A stretch of 57,411 nucleotides of DNA from Stutzerimonas stutzeri (GCF_024448955.1 NZ_JAMOIH010000022.1:1-57411); one strand, 5' to 3'; counted from the stretch's first letter, positions 39,796 to 47,888 are shown. Translations and numbers: made by a program. Notes: generated from the letters alone by a model not told the origin.

Positions 39796-39828
39796 AAAAG
39801 GGTTCAGCGAAAGCTGAACCCTTTTTTT
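39796..39828 (+). terminator. Rho-independent terminator after tRNA-Met
   Basis: A 13-bp stem AAAAGGGTTCAGC/GCTGAACCCTTTT (39796-39808 with 39813-39825) has a GAAA loop and continuing T. Confidence 0.95.
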
Positions 39829-39866
39829 GTGCCCGCCGTTTAGCCCAGCATCACCGAGAGCGCACC

Positions 39867-40091
39867 ATGAGAGACGACTTCGACAACATCCGCGCTGAGC
39901 GCGAAACGCCCTATCGCACCTCCTCAGCGACTCAATCCAATCAGCATGCCGGGCTCTGGAAACAGATCGCGATCGGCATCGTGGTTGGGCATCTATCGTT
40001 GGGGTTGATTGGCGCGGTGGTTTGGATGGTTGCGGCGCAGCTGCTTGTTGGGGATTTGCAGATCGTCATGCCCTGGGCGGGGAAGCAATAG
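39867..40091 (+). CDS. Small single-span membrane protein
   Basis: The 74-residue protein has a hydrophilic N-terminal 30 residues (MRDDFDNIRAERETPYR) and one long hydrophobic stretch (residues 33-62, IAIGIVVGHLSLGLIGAVVW). Unknown function. Start ATG 39867, weak ribosome site GAGAG. Confidence 0.65.
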   Translation: MRDDFDNIRAERETPYRTSSATQSNQHAGLWKQIAIGIVVGHLSLGLIGAVVWMVAAQLLVGDLQIVMPWAGKQ

Positions 40092-40280
40092 GGATGATGT
40101 GGTTTCTGCGCTGCATCTGAGAAAGATTAAAACAGGGCGAAAAACCAAACCTGTTCCCGTTTCGGCTTAACGAATAACTGGCCAGCCCCTGCTTGAGCAG
40201 GCAGTGACTGACATTTCTGGGCTACCTCCTCTCCGCTAGACATTCCGACAGCGGCTGCTCTTGCTGATTGACGCGAAAGG

Positions 40281-40306
40281 CAGCTATCGGCCAAAAGCGG
40301 TCACCT
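40281..40306 (-). repeat. Dispersed short motif, copy 1
   Basis: GACCGCTTTTGGCCGATAGC followed by TGCC on the minus strand. It aligns with 44527-44551 and 47267-47289 (plus strand). Confidence 0.45.
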
Positions 40307-40337
40307 GACTGTTTTTCCCAATGAGCAGCGACACAGC

Positions 40338-40384
40338 AGCAGTGATCATCTGCTCAACCCCTTGGCAAGTGATCACTGCTCAAC
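40338..40384. repeat. Paired TGATCA repeats (inverted and direct)
   Basis: AGCAGTGATCA (40338-40348) and TGATCACTGCT (40370-40380) are a perfect 11-bp inverted repeat 21 nt apart. The same segment also reads as a direct repeat, GTGATCATCTGCTCAAC (40342-40358) and GTGATCACTGCTCAAC (40369-40384). Possible protein-binding or recombination site; no T-run follows, so it is not a standard terminator. Confidence 0.6.
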
Positions 40385-40562
40385 AAGCGACGTTCCTTCA
40401 AGATAATCTGGTCGAAACCGTTGTTTGGCTGAGCGGTAACAGGCGTACTGTCGTGCTATATCCTGCAGCAAGTGATAACCGATGAGGCAATCCGCCCCGA
40501 CTGGGATTGATCAGGAACAAATAACTGGCTCCTGACCATCTTGGCAACGCGCATACCGCGGA

Positions 40563-43500
40563 TCAATGACGCAGCGCTTCCTGCGCGGCCATCGTGTCTG
40601 CACGTTCAGCATCTTCCAGCCACGATTGCGCAATAAGCTCGAGCATTGCGTGGGTACGTACGAAGTCCAACGACGCCTGCGCCCATTCTTGTGCTTGTTG
40701 AGCCAAGCTCCGCTCCTGGTCACCACCCTCTCCGAACGCTTTGCAGAACACGCCTCGCATGTTGACCCTTTCGATTCGAATCCCAAGTTCTACATGCGAA
40801 GAAGCGATCGTCTCGATGACATGCCGAACGGCTTCGTGTGGCCAGGCTCCATCCGTAGGGCTCATTGGCGCATGCGCCAGTACTTGGCCGATCAGCTGAT
40901 CGGTAATGTCCTGACGATTCTGTTCCGCTGCCAGGCATCGGAGCTCGAGGCACCACGCCAGCAAGGCATCCTGATTAACCTCTCGATCCGTCTGACCTGG
41001 CAGGGACTTCAAGCTTTTCAGCAATTGATACGCAGTAGTGGCACGGCTCTTCTGCAATGCAGAGGCTTCCACCGGCTCTGCCCCCTTAGCCCTGAAAACC
41101 AGACATACCATCTGCAGGAAGAAGCTCGGCTGCTCAAGCAGCATTCGATGCAAAGCTTTAGGGTCATGGCGCAGCATAGGTAGGTAGGCAAACTCCAAGC
41201 TCGCCATTTGTTCCAGCGTCATGTCCGGTCGCTCGGCCAACTCCCTGATGACCTTTTCAATGTCAAAGAAACCTGTGGCCAGCCGAGCACCAGTCTTGGC
41301 GTTTTGCTCTGCAACGCCTTCCATCAACAGCGACACGACTTCCTCTGTCGGAATCTCACCGATTCTACGGGATACGGCGCTCAAGGCGGCGACAGGACGT
41401 CCGATCTCTCGGTATTTTCCCACTGCATAAAGCAGCTCGTCGGTGCTTACTTCGAGGGGGTATGGTGATTTTTCAGTCCAATAAGCTCGCGCTATCTCAT
41501 CGCCGAAAGATTCGACGTACAGCCATGTCTGCCTATCCTCTGGGATACGCTCGATCACCCTCGCTACACAGTCAGAAGGCAGGCCACTGCCCAGAAGCGC
41601 CGAACGCACCTCCTCTTTCCACCTATCCTCGAAGCGTACGATCCCGTCCGCCATAACTGCTCCAGCTGCGAGCTCACGCTCCTGCACAGCACTCGCAAGC
41701 AGGCCTGTGAACAACGCAAGGCGCTCGTCGTAGGACAGCTCAAGACGCAACGCGGAGTAAATCACGAAGTGCGAAATCTTAGCGCGGCCCGCCAGCTGCA
41801 GGACGCCCTGAACGCCTAGCATCTCATGCACCGCCGTCATGGCCTGCAAGCGGGCATTTTCAACGAGCTGGACAAAATCGGCACCTTCGTCATCAATGCC
41901 GTCCACAGGTGGCGTCCAGTCATCAAACAACCAAGTATGCTTTTCTACCAGCGCTTCGGGTGCGTACTGGTCGATCAGCGGCATCAAGCGTTCAATCCGC
42001 TCCGCCGACATCGCCCAATTTGCGCTCGGATACTTCTGGTGATGCTTGACCTGCACGTTCAAGGCCTTCCAGATTTGCGTTCGGTTATCCACGTCGGCGA
42101 CGCTCAACACCTCGCCGAGCCGCTCGACAGCGGACTCGAATGGATCTTGCTGGAAGCTATGCAATGATTCAATCAAAGTGATCCAGCGCTCTGGCAGCGA
42201 GCCTGCAGCTTCGATCGCTAGCGCGATGATCTTGGCCTCGCTCTCCCAGACCAAACCATAAGTCAGGGTTTCACCGTGATCCTGCCCATACTCCCGAAAT
42301 TTCGGCTTTTCGGTTGGCGAGCTGGTATCCCCTGAACTGGGAAGCAAGCTGACGAGGAGCGGCCAAGCAATGCTCGGGACAGTGTTCACGGTAGATTGCA
42401 GAACGGCCAACCGACGCTTCGTCCTCACAGAAGTGCTCGGCACCCAAGAGAGGAAGATAGCGCGCAGGCTGTTGATGGGACGGTTGATTAACTTGCCGCC
42501 CGGGTCGATCGACGCAAGCTTGGCCAGGCACAGCACTGCCCGTTCAAAGTAGTTCGCATCCCAAGCGATCACTTCCAGCGCCCACAACATTCCGCAGTGG
42601 TATGTGACTGGCGTGAGCATTCCAGGATGCTCGTCGAAAATGGGCAAGATGCTCGGCGAGGCGCCCTCAAGCTGGCGCTCGAGGGCCTCAAGAAAAGGGC
42701 CTGGAGATGCCTCTGCAAGTAGCACGAGATTCTGGCTCAGACTGGCCATCAACGTGGAGTCGCTCGATAGCCCAGGAATGGATCTGACCAAGTCGTCTAC
42801 AAAGGCTTGCGGATTACCTCCGGCAACTGTGAACCCCGCATGTCTATGCAGCACGGCCATGTGAAGCAGTGTAGTCATCAGGCCGTTTCTGAGCTGTTCG
42901 CTATGAGAAGTATCCTGGTCGCGTTTGCTGCGTAGCAGGAAGGGTTCGTCTGCAGTGGGTGGTTTGTGCGACGCCGCAGCACTCTGGAAAACGGCGATCA
43001 GAGCCGCTTTAAACTGTTCCAGGTGCCGGCGCCCAACCCGATGGGCAAGGTGTAGAAACGCATCGACTGGAGCTTTGGTGGCCCACAAATTCTCAATGCG
43101 CTCGATGGGCGAATCCTGCATGGCTAGGAATCTGAGCAGTTCGTCCTCGGTTTCGTCATAAGGTTTCTGGCTGAGCGAGCTGAGGACTTCTTGATCATGT
43201 TCAACATCGCAGACCCACGCTCCTGCCAGCATGGCCGGTATCAGTGCGTCAGCATCGCCGACCCACGTGGGCAATTCAGCGGTACCACTTGGCTTCTGTC
43301 GAGCCAAGACCGCCAGACTGCGACCACAGGTACGCGCAGCGTTATACCCTTCGCTTTCAGACATGCCCATGCCGGTGAACGCTTTGCCAAGCTGAGTACT
43401 GGTGGGACGTGCCAGTTCTACATGATCACTCTTCTTGTCCTCTGCTCCGGCGCTTATCACTGTTGGCCCCGAAGTCTTCAGGATTCCAACACAGCTGCGC

Positions 43501-44327
43501 GCGGCCAGTCTGGGCAAGTAGATAAGGTTGCTCGTGTTAACTAGGTGTCGAGCGGCTTCCTCCGTCTCAACGATCAATGTACGTGCTTCCAGCGACTTGC
43601 GCACCGGCTCGGGTGCTTTGCGGATAGCTGCTACCGCAAAGGCGATGACCTCATCTGTAGTGTCTGCGGCAAACGCCAGTCGCCCACTTCCTTGGGCCAG
43701 GTTTCGCAGCAAGTCTTCTGCCTGGGATTCGCGCCCGGCGAGCAGAACATCTTCGACTAGTGCAGGTTCGAAGCGACGGGAAAAGGACTCCCAGAACTCA
43801 TCCGTGCTGAGCACTCCGTGTTGGGGGGCGCGTCTGAATGCATGCCGTGCCCAACGCGAGGCGACTGCCGGGTTTTGCGCAAGCCAATCCTCCAGCAACG
43901 GGCCATCAAGATAGACGACACGCTTCCACTCACCTAGCTCGTTTTTTTCATCAAGCCAGTCCTCAACTTTTACCTGTGGCGTGTCCCATGTCCTGGGCGA
44001 AACGATGACTAAGGTGCACTCAGCACGATCGTCAGCAGTGACCTCTTTGGTGCGCTTGCTGTAGTCACCTTCGGCCTTGGTTTTGCCGGCACCGTTGGTT
44101 CCGAACTCCCAAATCGACTTTCCGTCGGGCACGAACGGGGATGTTGCATCGACGTCGAGATAGCCATCGAAGCCTCGAACTTGCCCCATGTCTCCGTGCA
44201 AAAAACGAAGCCGGCGCACCCGGGAGGCGGTGGCCCAGATGAGGTCAGCCACCAGTTCGGGAACTTTATCCCTGCCTTGGAGGGTGTCGGCCCACTGCCC
44301 TAGTTCAAGCGCACTGATCCACTTCAA
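40563..44327 (-). CDS. Large island protein, putative nuclease-headed defence protein
   Basis: The 1254-residue protein starts at TTG 44327 (MKWISALELGQW), 7 nt after a perfect AAGGAG; the 94-codon open frame upstream is unlikely to be translated. Residues 20-115 look like a PD-(D/E)XK-type nuclease: GFDGYLD (Asp54), IWEFG (Glu74), KTKAEGDYSKR (Lys82/84) and the core strand CTLVIVSPRTW. Residues 215-245 (AGRESQAEDLLRNLAQGSG) align in position with a STAND-type P-loop but lack GxxxxGK[ST]. The remaining 900 residues are mostly helical, like HEAT or TPR repeats. I know similar very large single proteins from defence islands but cannot name this family. It is the only large gene of the island's left half. 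Confidence 0.8.
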   Translation of the reverse strand: MKWISALELGQWADTLQGRDKVPELVADLIWATASRVRRLRFLHGDMGQVRGFDGYLDVDATSPFVPDGKSIWEFGTNGAGKTKAEGDYSKRTKEVTADDRAECTLVIVSPRTWDTPQVKVEDWLDEKNELGEWKRVVYLDGPLLEDWLAQNPAVASRWARHAFRRAPQHGVLSTDEFWESFSRRFEPALVEDVLLAGRESQAEDLLRNLAQGSGRLAFAADTTDEVIAFAVAAIRKAPEPVRKSLEARTLIVETEEAARHLVNTSNLIYLPRLAARSCVGILKTSGPTVISAGAEDKKSDHVELARPTSTQLGKAFTGMGMSESEGYNAARTCGRSLAVLARQKPSGTAELPTWVGDADALIPAMLAGAWVCDVEHDQEVLSSLSQKPYDETEDELLRFLAMQDSPIERIENLWATKAPVDAFLHLAHRVGRRHLEQFKAALIAVFQSAAASHKPPTADEPFLLRSKRDQDTSHSEQLRNGLMTTLLHMAVLHRHAGFTVAGGNPQAFVDDLVRSIPGLSSDSTLMASLSQNLVLLAEASPGPFLEALERQLEGASPSILPIFDEHPGMLTPVTYHCGMLWALEVIAWDANYFERAVLCLAKLASIDPGGKLINRPINSLRAIFLSWVPSTSVRTKRRLAVLQSTVNTVPSIAWPLLVSLLPSSGDTSSPTEKPKFREYGQDHGETLTYGLVWESEAKIIALAIEAAGSLPERWITLIESLHSFQQDPFESAVERLGEVLSVADVDNRTQIWKALNVQVKHHQKYPSANWAMSAERIERLMPLIDQYAPEALVEKHTWLFDDWTPPVDGIDDEGADFVQLVENARLQAMTAVHEMLGVQGVLQLAGRAKISHFVIYSALRLELSYDERLALFTGLLASAVQERELAAGAVMADGIVRFEDRWKEEVRSALLGSGLPSDCVARVIERIPEDRQTWLYVESFGDEIARAYWTEKSPYPLEVSTDELLYAVGKYREIGRPVAALSAVSRRIGEIPTEEVVSLLMEGVAEQNAKTGARLATGFFDIEKVIRELAERPDMTLEQMASLEFAYLPMLRHDPKALHRMLLEQPSFFLQMVCLVFRAKGAEPVEASALQKSRATTAYQLLKSLKSLPGQTDREVNQDALLAWCLELRCLAAEQNRQDITDQLIGQVLAHAPMSPTDGAWPHEAVRHVIETIASSHVELGIRIERVNMRGVFCKAFGEGGDQERSLAQQAQEWAQASLDFVRTHAMLELIAQSWLEDAERADTMAAQEALRH

Positions 44328-44334
44328 TGTTTTT

Positions 44335-44340
44335 CTCCTT
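44335..44340 (-). promoter_or_regulatory. Ribosome binding site setting a TTG start
   Basis: AAGGAG on the minus strand lies 7 nt before TTG 44327 of the 1254-residue protein. No ATG or GTG nearby has a comparable site. Confidence 0.75.
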
Positions 44341-44526
44341 TCACATGGCGCAGCGGTGGTGGCCGAGACGGCATGCCCCCCTTGCAGAAGCGACTCTAAC
44401 GCACGCCAGAATGAAACTGCTAGGCACTCAGCATGGCTACAGACAGCGGCTTGTGCCATGCCTCGGCAGACAAGTCTCCAATGGAATAGGTGGAAAAGAG
44501 GACGTATGTATTTATCGGGCAGACTG

Positions 44527-44551
44527 GCCACTTCTGGCCGGTTAGCGACCA
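44527..44551 (+). repeat. Dispersed short motif, copy 2
   Basis: GGCCACTTCTGGCCGGTTAG followed by CGACC. It has an inserted base relative to copies 1 and 3. It lies just upstream of the integrase remnant. Confidence 0.35.
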
Positions 44552-44572
44552 CTGCTCTGGCTGGCCATCCTT

Positions 44573-44593
44573 GTCCTCCCACACGTGGAGGAC
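44573..44593 (+). promoter_or_regulatory. Hairpin covering the integrase ribosome site
   Basis: GTCCTCC (44573-44579) pairs with GGAGGAC (44587-44593). The right arm is the ribosome site of the truncated integrase (ATG 44599), so the intact ancestor may have been controlled by occlusion of its ribosome site. Confidence 0.5.
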
Positions 44594-44598
44594 TTGCC

Positions 44599-44736
44599 AT
44601 GAACGCCATCGCTACCTGCAGCCGTCAGCCCTGGAACAAAGGAAAACTGGTCGGGCAGAAAACCCCGCTCCGACTTAGAGATATGACATCGACGGGACTA
44701 TTGGCCAAGTTTGAGACGGTAGCACCGAACAGCTAA
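44599..44736 (+). pseudogene. Tyrosine recombinase (integrase) N-terminal remnant
   Basis: The 45-codon frame starts at ATG 44599 after GGAGG. Residues 10-29 (QPWNKGKLVGQKTPLRLRDM) match the N-terminus of the short tyrosine recombinases I know from gammaproteobacteria (PWNKGKLVGQK...PLK). Homology stops at about 44685, before the core-binding and catalytic domains; the last 16 residues (from TSTGLL) are unrelated. No catalytic Arg-His-Tyr remains. The break point coincides with the end of the oppositely oriented recA remnant. Confidence 0.7.
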
Positions 44737-45041
44737 GCTGCGACAAGAGCATGCTCGGCATCTAAAAAGGCACATGTGCCGCCGTTCGCCTGCGCTCTGG
44801 CGATCGTCTCAAGACAGATCGTGGTTTTGCGCAGCTCTCAGAGCCGGCAATTTTCAACAAAGTGACCAGCCGGAAAACCACCAAAACCTAGGTCAATGTC
44901 CAAGGCCAGGCTACCTGACGGAAATACCTCGTTCCGAATTGCTCTGCCTTCATGAGACAGAGTCTCAGTGCGAGCATTTGCTCTAAGCTCGATTTCACTC
45001 AGTGCAGCGGCAAGAGCTGCAGATTTACGTTCGGCGGTCAT
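44733..45041 (-). pseudogene. recA N-terminal remnant with an in-frame stop
   Basis: The minus-strand frame from ATG 45041 aligns without gaps to the first 99 residues of RecA. The N-terminal helix is RKSAALAAALSEIE; SGSLALDIDLGFGGFPAGH corresponds to TGSLxLDIALGxGGLP; after VE the Walker A is degraded to NCRL-stop-ELRKTT. Lys72 and Glu96 (FLDAEHAL) keep E. coli numbering exactly. A TGA at 44840-44838 replaces a P-loop residue and a TAG follows at 44735-44733. The rest of recA is missing. It cannot be functional. The divergence from housekeeping RecA suggests arrival with a mobile element or long decay. Confidence 0.75.
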
Positions 45042-45116
45042 GTCGGGTCTCGATACAGATCATGGTCTTTGTGTTGCCAGAACTGTAACGAGACCTCCGG
45101 ACGACAAAGACGCGCT

Positions 45117-46331
45117 TCACCGCTCGTATGTAACTTGCATGTAATGGAATTGATCATCGTAGTGCGCAGCCAGGACGTATCCAGCAGAGCAAAGAAAGCT
45201 GTGATATCGCTCCGCGCTTTGAATGTGTGCAGGCAAAGCCTCTACGTAATGTCGGTGTACCGTACGAGCGTTGAGCTTGAAGCCACCTTCCAACATGATA
45301 GAAACAACGTCATGGGCTATCGAATCGCTGTGTCCTTCTTCGACATACAAAGCCTTAAGTGGCGAAGCCGTTCTCTTCCTAATCGCAACCATTGCCGCCG
45401 CAATATCAGTAAGCGCTGTGGATTGCTTACTGAGGCATGCGCGCATGTACGGGGCCAGGGCTTTGCAGCGTGCAAAGAATATCTTTACCAATTCCGGATC
45501 ATTCAGGTCGGAGGGGATTGCTTGGAATGTATGTGATTTCGATGGTGACATCCTCCTTCGCTGCACCGCTTGGGCCGCGTCGAGAACGTGTTCCTTTAGA
45601 TCGCGCCGGACGTACTTTCCCAATGTGCCTAATAAATGACTTGTCACCCCAAGGTCGTCTTCTGCGTTAACCTGGCTCGCAACGTAAGTACGCATAGATT
45701 CGAAGGACGCGATCGACGCAGCTCTCAGGACAACTTCTTGATGTGTAAATACCTCACGCCTTCCGCTGAATTTTGCAGACGGGACAATTTCCAGTTTTGA
45801 TAGCCAGGAGTAGAGCTCCAGCGGCGCGTCTGCGAACTCCATGGCCAGCGCTCGTTCACTAAGCCTGTACCTGATGCATGCCGGCTCCGTTCGCAGCTCA
45901 TCGAGAATTGAAAAAGCGATATCCGACGCTATGTGACCGTCTCCTTGGGTACCGGTCTTGTGGCAAACGGCGATCCCCATTGCTGCAAAAAAATTGCGGC
46001 TGTGTTCCAAGAAGCGCGTAATGGTTTCCAGATCCAACCCATCGTTTTTTTCGGACGCTGGCAGGGCTTCGTAATGCGCCTTGAACATGTCGATGTGGTC
46101 GGACAGAAAGATTTCCAGTATGCAATACACCCAGTGCTTCACATTCGCAGCACGAGCACCCTGTAAGCCTTTCTGTTGCACACTTGCCTGAACTTTGAGT
46201 GTGAGCCGGCGTAGCGCCATAAAGGCATACGGCTCGCGGTTTCGCATAACGATGTGAACCTGCAGCTGATTGAAGTAGAGCCGGTCTAGCAGGTCAATTG
46301 CAGCTGCTTTGTCAGGTGATGTTCTAGCCAT
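45117..46331 (-). CDS. 404-residue island protein of unknown function
   Basis: ATG 46331 (MARTSPDKAAAIDLLDRL) lies within ATGGCTAG, overlapping the stop of the 43-residue ORF upstream, which indicates coupled translation; an in-frame ATG at 46361 is possible. The protein is soluble and mostly alpha-helical, with a hydrophobic HWVYCILEIFLSDHIDMF helix (about residues 66-83), a KTGTQGDGHIASD loop and a basic RRRMSPSK segment. No signal peptide, P-loop, nuclease or HTH motif is visible. G+C content and codon use are lower than in core genes. I do not recognise the family. Confidence 0.7.
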   Translation of the reverse strand: MARTSPDKAAAIDLLDRLYFNQLQVHIVMRNREPYAFMALRRLTLKVQASVQQKGLQGARAANVKHWVYCILEIFLSDHIDMFKAHYEALPASEKNDGLDLETITRFLEHSRNFFAAMGIAVCHKTGTQGDGHIASDIAFSILDELRTEPACIRYRLSERALAMEFADAPLELYSWLSKLEIVPSAKFSGRREVFTHQEVVLRAASIASFESMRTYVASQVNAEDDLGVTSHLLGTLGKYVRRDLKEHVLDAAQAVQRRRMSPSKSHTFQAIPSDLNDPELVKIFFARCKALAPYMRACLSKQSTALTDIAAAMVAIRKRTASPLKALYVEEGHSDSIAHDVVSIMLEGGFKLNARTVHRHYVEALPAHIQSAERYHSFLCSAGYVLAAHYDDQFHYMQVTYER

Positions 46332-46455
46332 TCTTTTCGTCGCGTGCCGCCGCAGCGGCATCGCTCTCCATGATCAAGTGGTCACTTCGTTCGCTTTGAA
46401 TCGCCGCTCTTCTGAGCAGGAGTTCGGTCACCACCTCGATTGTATCGGTGGTCAT
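46324..46455 (-). CDS. 43-residue small ORF coupled to the 404-residue gene
   Basis: ATG 46455 (MTTDTIEVVTELLLRRAA) to TAG 46324 encodes a mostly helical peptide with a basic patch (LLLRRA) and an acidic, alanine-rich tail (MESDAAAAARDEKNG). The stop overlaps the next start by 8 nt. In-frame alternatives start at 46464 and 46482. Possible partner, regulator or leader peptide of the 404-residue protein; this is inferred from the overlap alone. Confidence 0.45.
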   Translation of the reverse strand: MTTDTIEVVTELLLRRAAIQSERSDHLIMESDAAAAARDEKNG

Positions 46456-46551
46456 GAGAGCCATCTCGCTTCGACTGGCCATACGGAACAAACCCAGCCG
46501 TATGCCCTTTTGGTGAAGTGGGTAGCTTTATGCACAAGCAGCCAAGGAGAC

Positions 46552-46716
46552 TCATACATCCTCCTGACCGCTCTGGGCCTGTGCAGGAGTGGAGTTATTG
46601 ACTACGGAGTCGTAGACATCTGATGCAGCTCGGGCAGCAAGGGTGCTTACGGCTACGGTGGCTACAATTTCAGCGGCGACAATCAGAATTTGGGGAAGAA
46701 AGATAGCTGGCAACAT
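46552..46716 (-). CDS. 54-residue single-span membrane peptide
   Basis: ATG 46716 (MLPAIFLPQILIVAAEIVATVAVS) gives a hydrophobic span at residues 3-28 and a hydrophilic tail (SDVYDSVVNNSTPAQAQSGQEDV). An in-frame ATG at 46773 adds 19 polar residues. It lies 96 bp upstream of the 43-residue ORF on the same strand and may begin the same operon. It resembles the small membrane peptides of toxin, phage and defence loci in shape only. Confidence 0.5.
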   Translation of the reverse strand: MLPAIFLPQILIVAAEIVATVAVSTLAARAASDVYDSVVNNSTPAQAQSGQEDV

Positions 46717-46939
46717 GATTTCGGACCTGTGTTCGGGGCATTCAGACGGCCTGGATGCATCCCGTGAGCCCATACTACGAAGCAGTCCTAGTGTCGTTAA
46801 TGGTCATAGTGGATGTACCGATTCGTACACTAAATCTCAGATAGGGGGCTGAGGTTAATTTCCGGAGCTGCCCCTGTGCTGACTCGGCAAACTGAACATT
46901 GTGGCGATACCCGTACCGCCATGGACATACTAGGTGTCC

Positions 46940-47323
46940 TTAGTCCCAGTTGTTAAGAATGCGCGTTGTCCTTGTTAGGATTGTTCTCAACTCGGTCAGG
47001 CTTTCCCCGGAATTCCAGCTATCGCGCAGATTTTTACGTAGACGATCTCTTGCCTCAGCTAGGTCAGCGGTTACGGCAGCTAAATTTGCTTCTGATTTGG
47101 CTAAGTCTGCTTCAGCCTTAATCAGTTTCTGCAATGCATTTCGCAATTGAAAGCGTGGAGGGACATGCAGGCAAGCCGCTATCTTTAGCTGGGCCTGCAT
47201 CAGGGAGTTCAAGATGGTTTCGTGTAAATCTTGATGAGCCAGCGTCCGAGCTAGCCATGGCTTCAGGCTGCTTTTGGCCGAAAGCTGCCGGTCATGGTCA
47301 TCGGCAAAAGCGGACTTCGACAT
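46940..47323 (-). CDS. Possible 127-residue coiled-coil protein
   Basis: Residues about 65-105 (KLIKAEADLAKSEANLAAV, TADLAEARDRLRKNL) form a strong coiled coil. The first 20 codons overlap the dispersed GGCCGAAAGCTGCC motif at 47267-47289, which elsewhere is non-coding, so the real start may be further in, for example at MQAQLK. No family recognised. The gap 46717-46939 holds nothing I can name. Confidence 0.4.
   Translation of the reverse strand: MSKSAFADDHDRQLSAKSSLKPWLARTLAHQDLHETILNSLMQAQLKIAACLHVPPRFQLRNALQKLIKAEADLAKSEANLAAVTADLAEARDRLRKNLRDSWNSGESLTELRTILTRTTRILNNWD
47267..47289 (+). repeat. Dispersed short motif, copy 3
   Basis: GGCTGCTTTTGGCCGAAAGC followed by TGC(C). It matches copy 1 at nearly every position and lies at the right margin of the island. 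Confidence 0.45.
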
Positions 47324-47483
47324 AGGCCTGCTTTCGTCTGTTGCAACTGCCACTATGTCAGTACTGCTTGACCGGCACTGTTTTTCATATGGCTGCCGCT
47401 AGATAGGGGAACGGTCATGTCCCTAATTATTCGGAGGCGTGTGCTATCAGCAAGCTTCGCCACGACCTCGCGCTGCGTTTACA

Positions 47484-47888
47484 TCAACGCAACCGCTGCC
47501 CCGATACTGCCGGATGATAAAGCGGCTGAACCGTGTTCCCAGCAGGGTCGAGCATATGAAAGCTATATGCGCCGTCGCTGTGGGCAAAAGGGCGATCCAG
47601 CAACGTTACGCCTTGGCCTTTCAGGTATTCATACCAGGCATGTAGCTCGTCCAGGCTATCGACAATAAAGCCGTAGTGATCCATCGCCTGGACGCCGCTG
47701 CTTTTTTCCCGTGCGCGGCCCAGGGAGAGGTTGTCGTTGCCGCAGGTCAGGTAGACGAGGTCCTTGCTGGCTCGGTTGAGCACTTCCATGCCCAGCACAT
47801 CGACATAGAAACGTTCGCACTCTTCAAGATTCGGGGCGGTCAGCGCCAGGTGACGCAGGCCATTCAGGCGACCGGGACGGGTTGGCAT
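47484..47888 (-). CDS. VOC-family (glyoxalase/dioxygenase-like) protein
   Basis: The 134-residue VOC protein starts at ATG 47888 (MPTRPGRLNGLRHLAL), preceded by AAGGA. Metal-ligand candidates are the His in GLRHLALTA, the His in AMDHYGFIV and an acidic residue near FHMLDPAGN. The substrate could be a thiol adduct, antibiotic or aromatic diol. It is divergent from an ABM-domain gene with a 52-bp shared promoter region, so the two may be induced together. Confidence 0.88.
   Translation of the reverse strand: MPTRPGRLNGLRHLALTAPNLEECERFYVDVLGMEVLNRASKDLVYLTCGNDNLSLGRAREKSSGVQAMDHYGFIVDSLDELHAWYEYLKGQGVTLLDRPFAHSDGAYSFHMLDPAGNTVQPLYHPAVSGQRLR

Larger units (their letters stand above)
40092..40562. 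other. Left margin of the accessory island, non-coding
   Basis: The 471 bp hold no convincing ORF. They contain a copy of a short GC-rich motif (TTTTGGCCGATAGCTGCC on the minus strand, about 40281-40299) seen again inside and at the far end of the island, and a TGATCA-centred repeat pair at 40338-40384. Base composition is less G+C-rich than the flanking core genes. Confidence 0.5.

Noticed and set aside
44328..44609. 94-codon N-terminal extension of the 1254-residue protein
   Set aside because: No ribosome site at its ATG and no family-like sequence, whereas TTG 44327 has a perfect AAGGAG.
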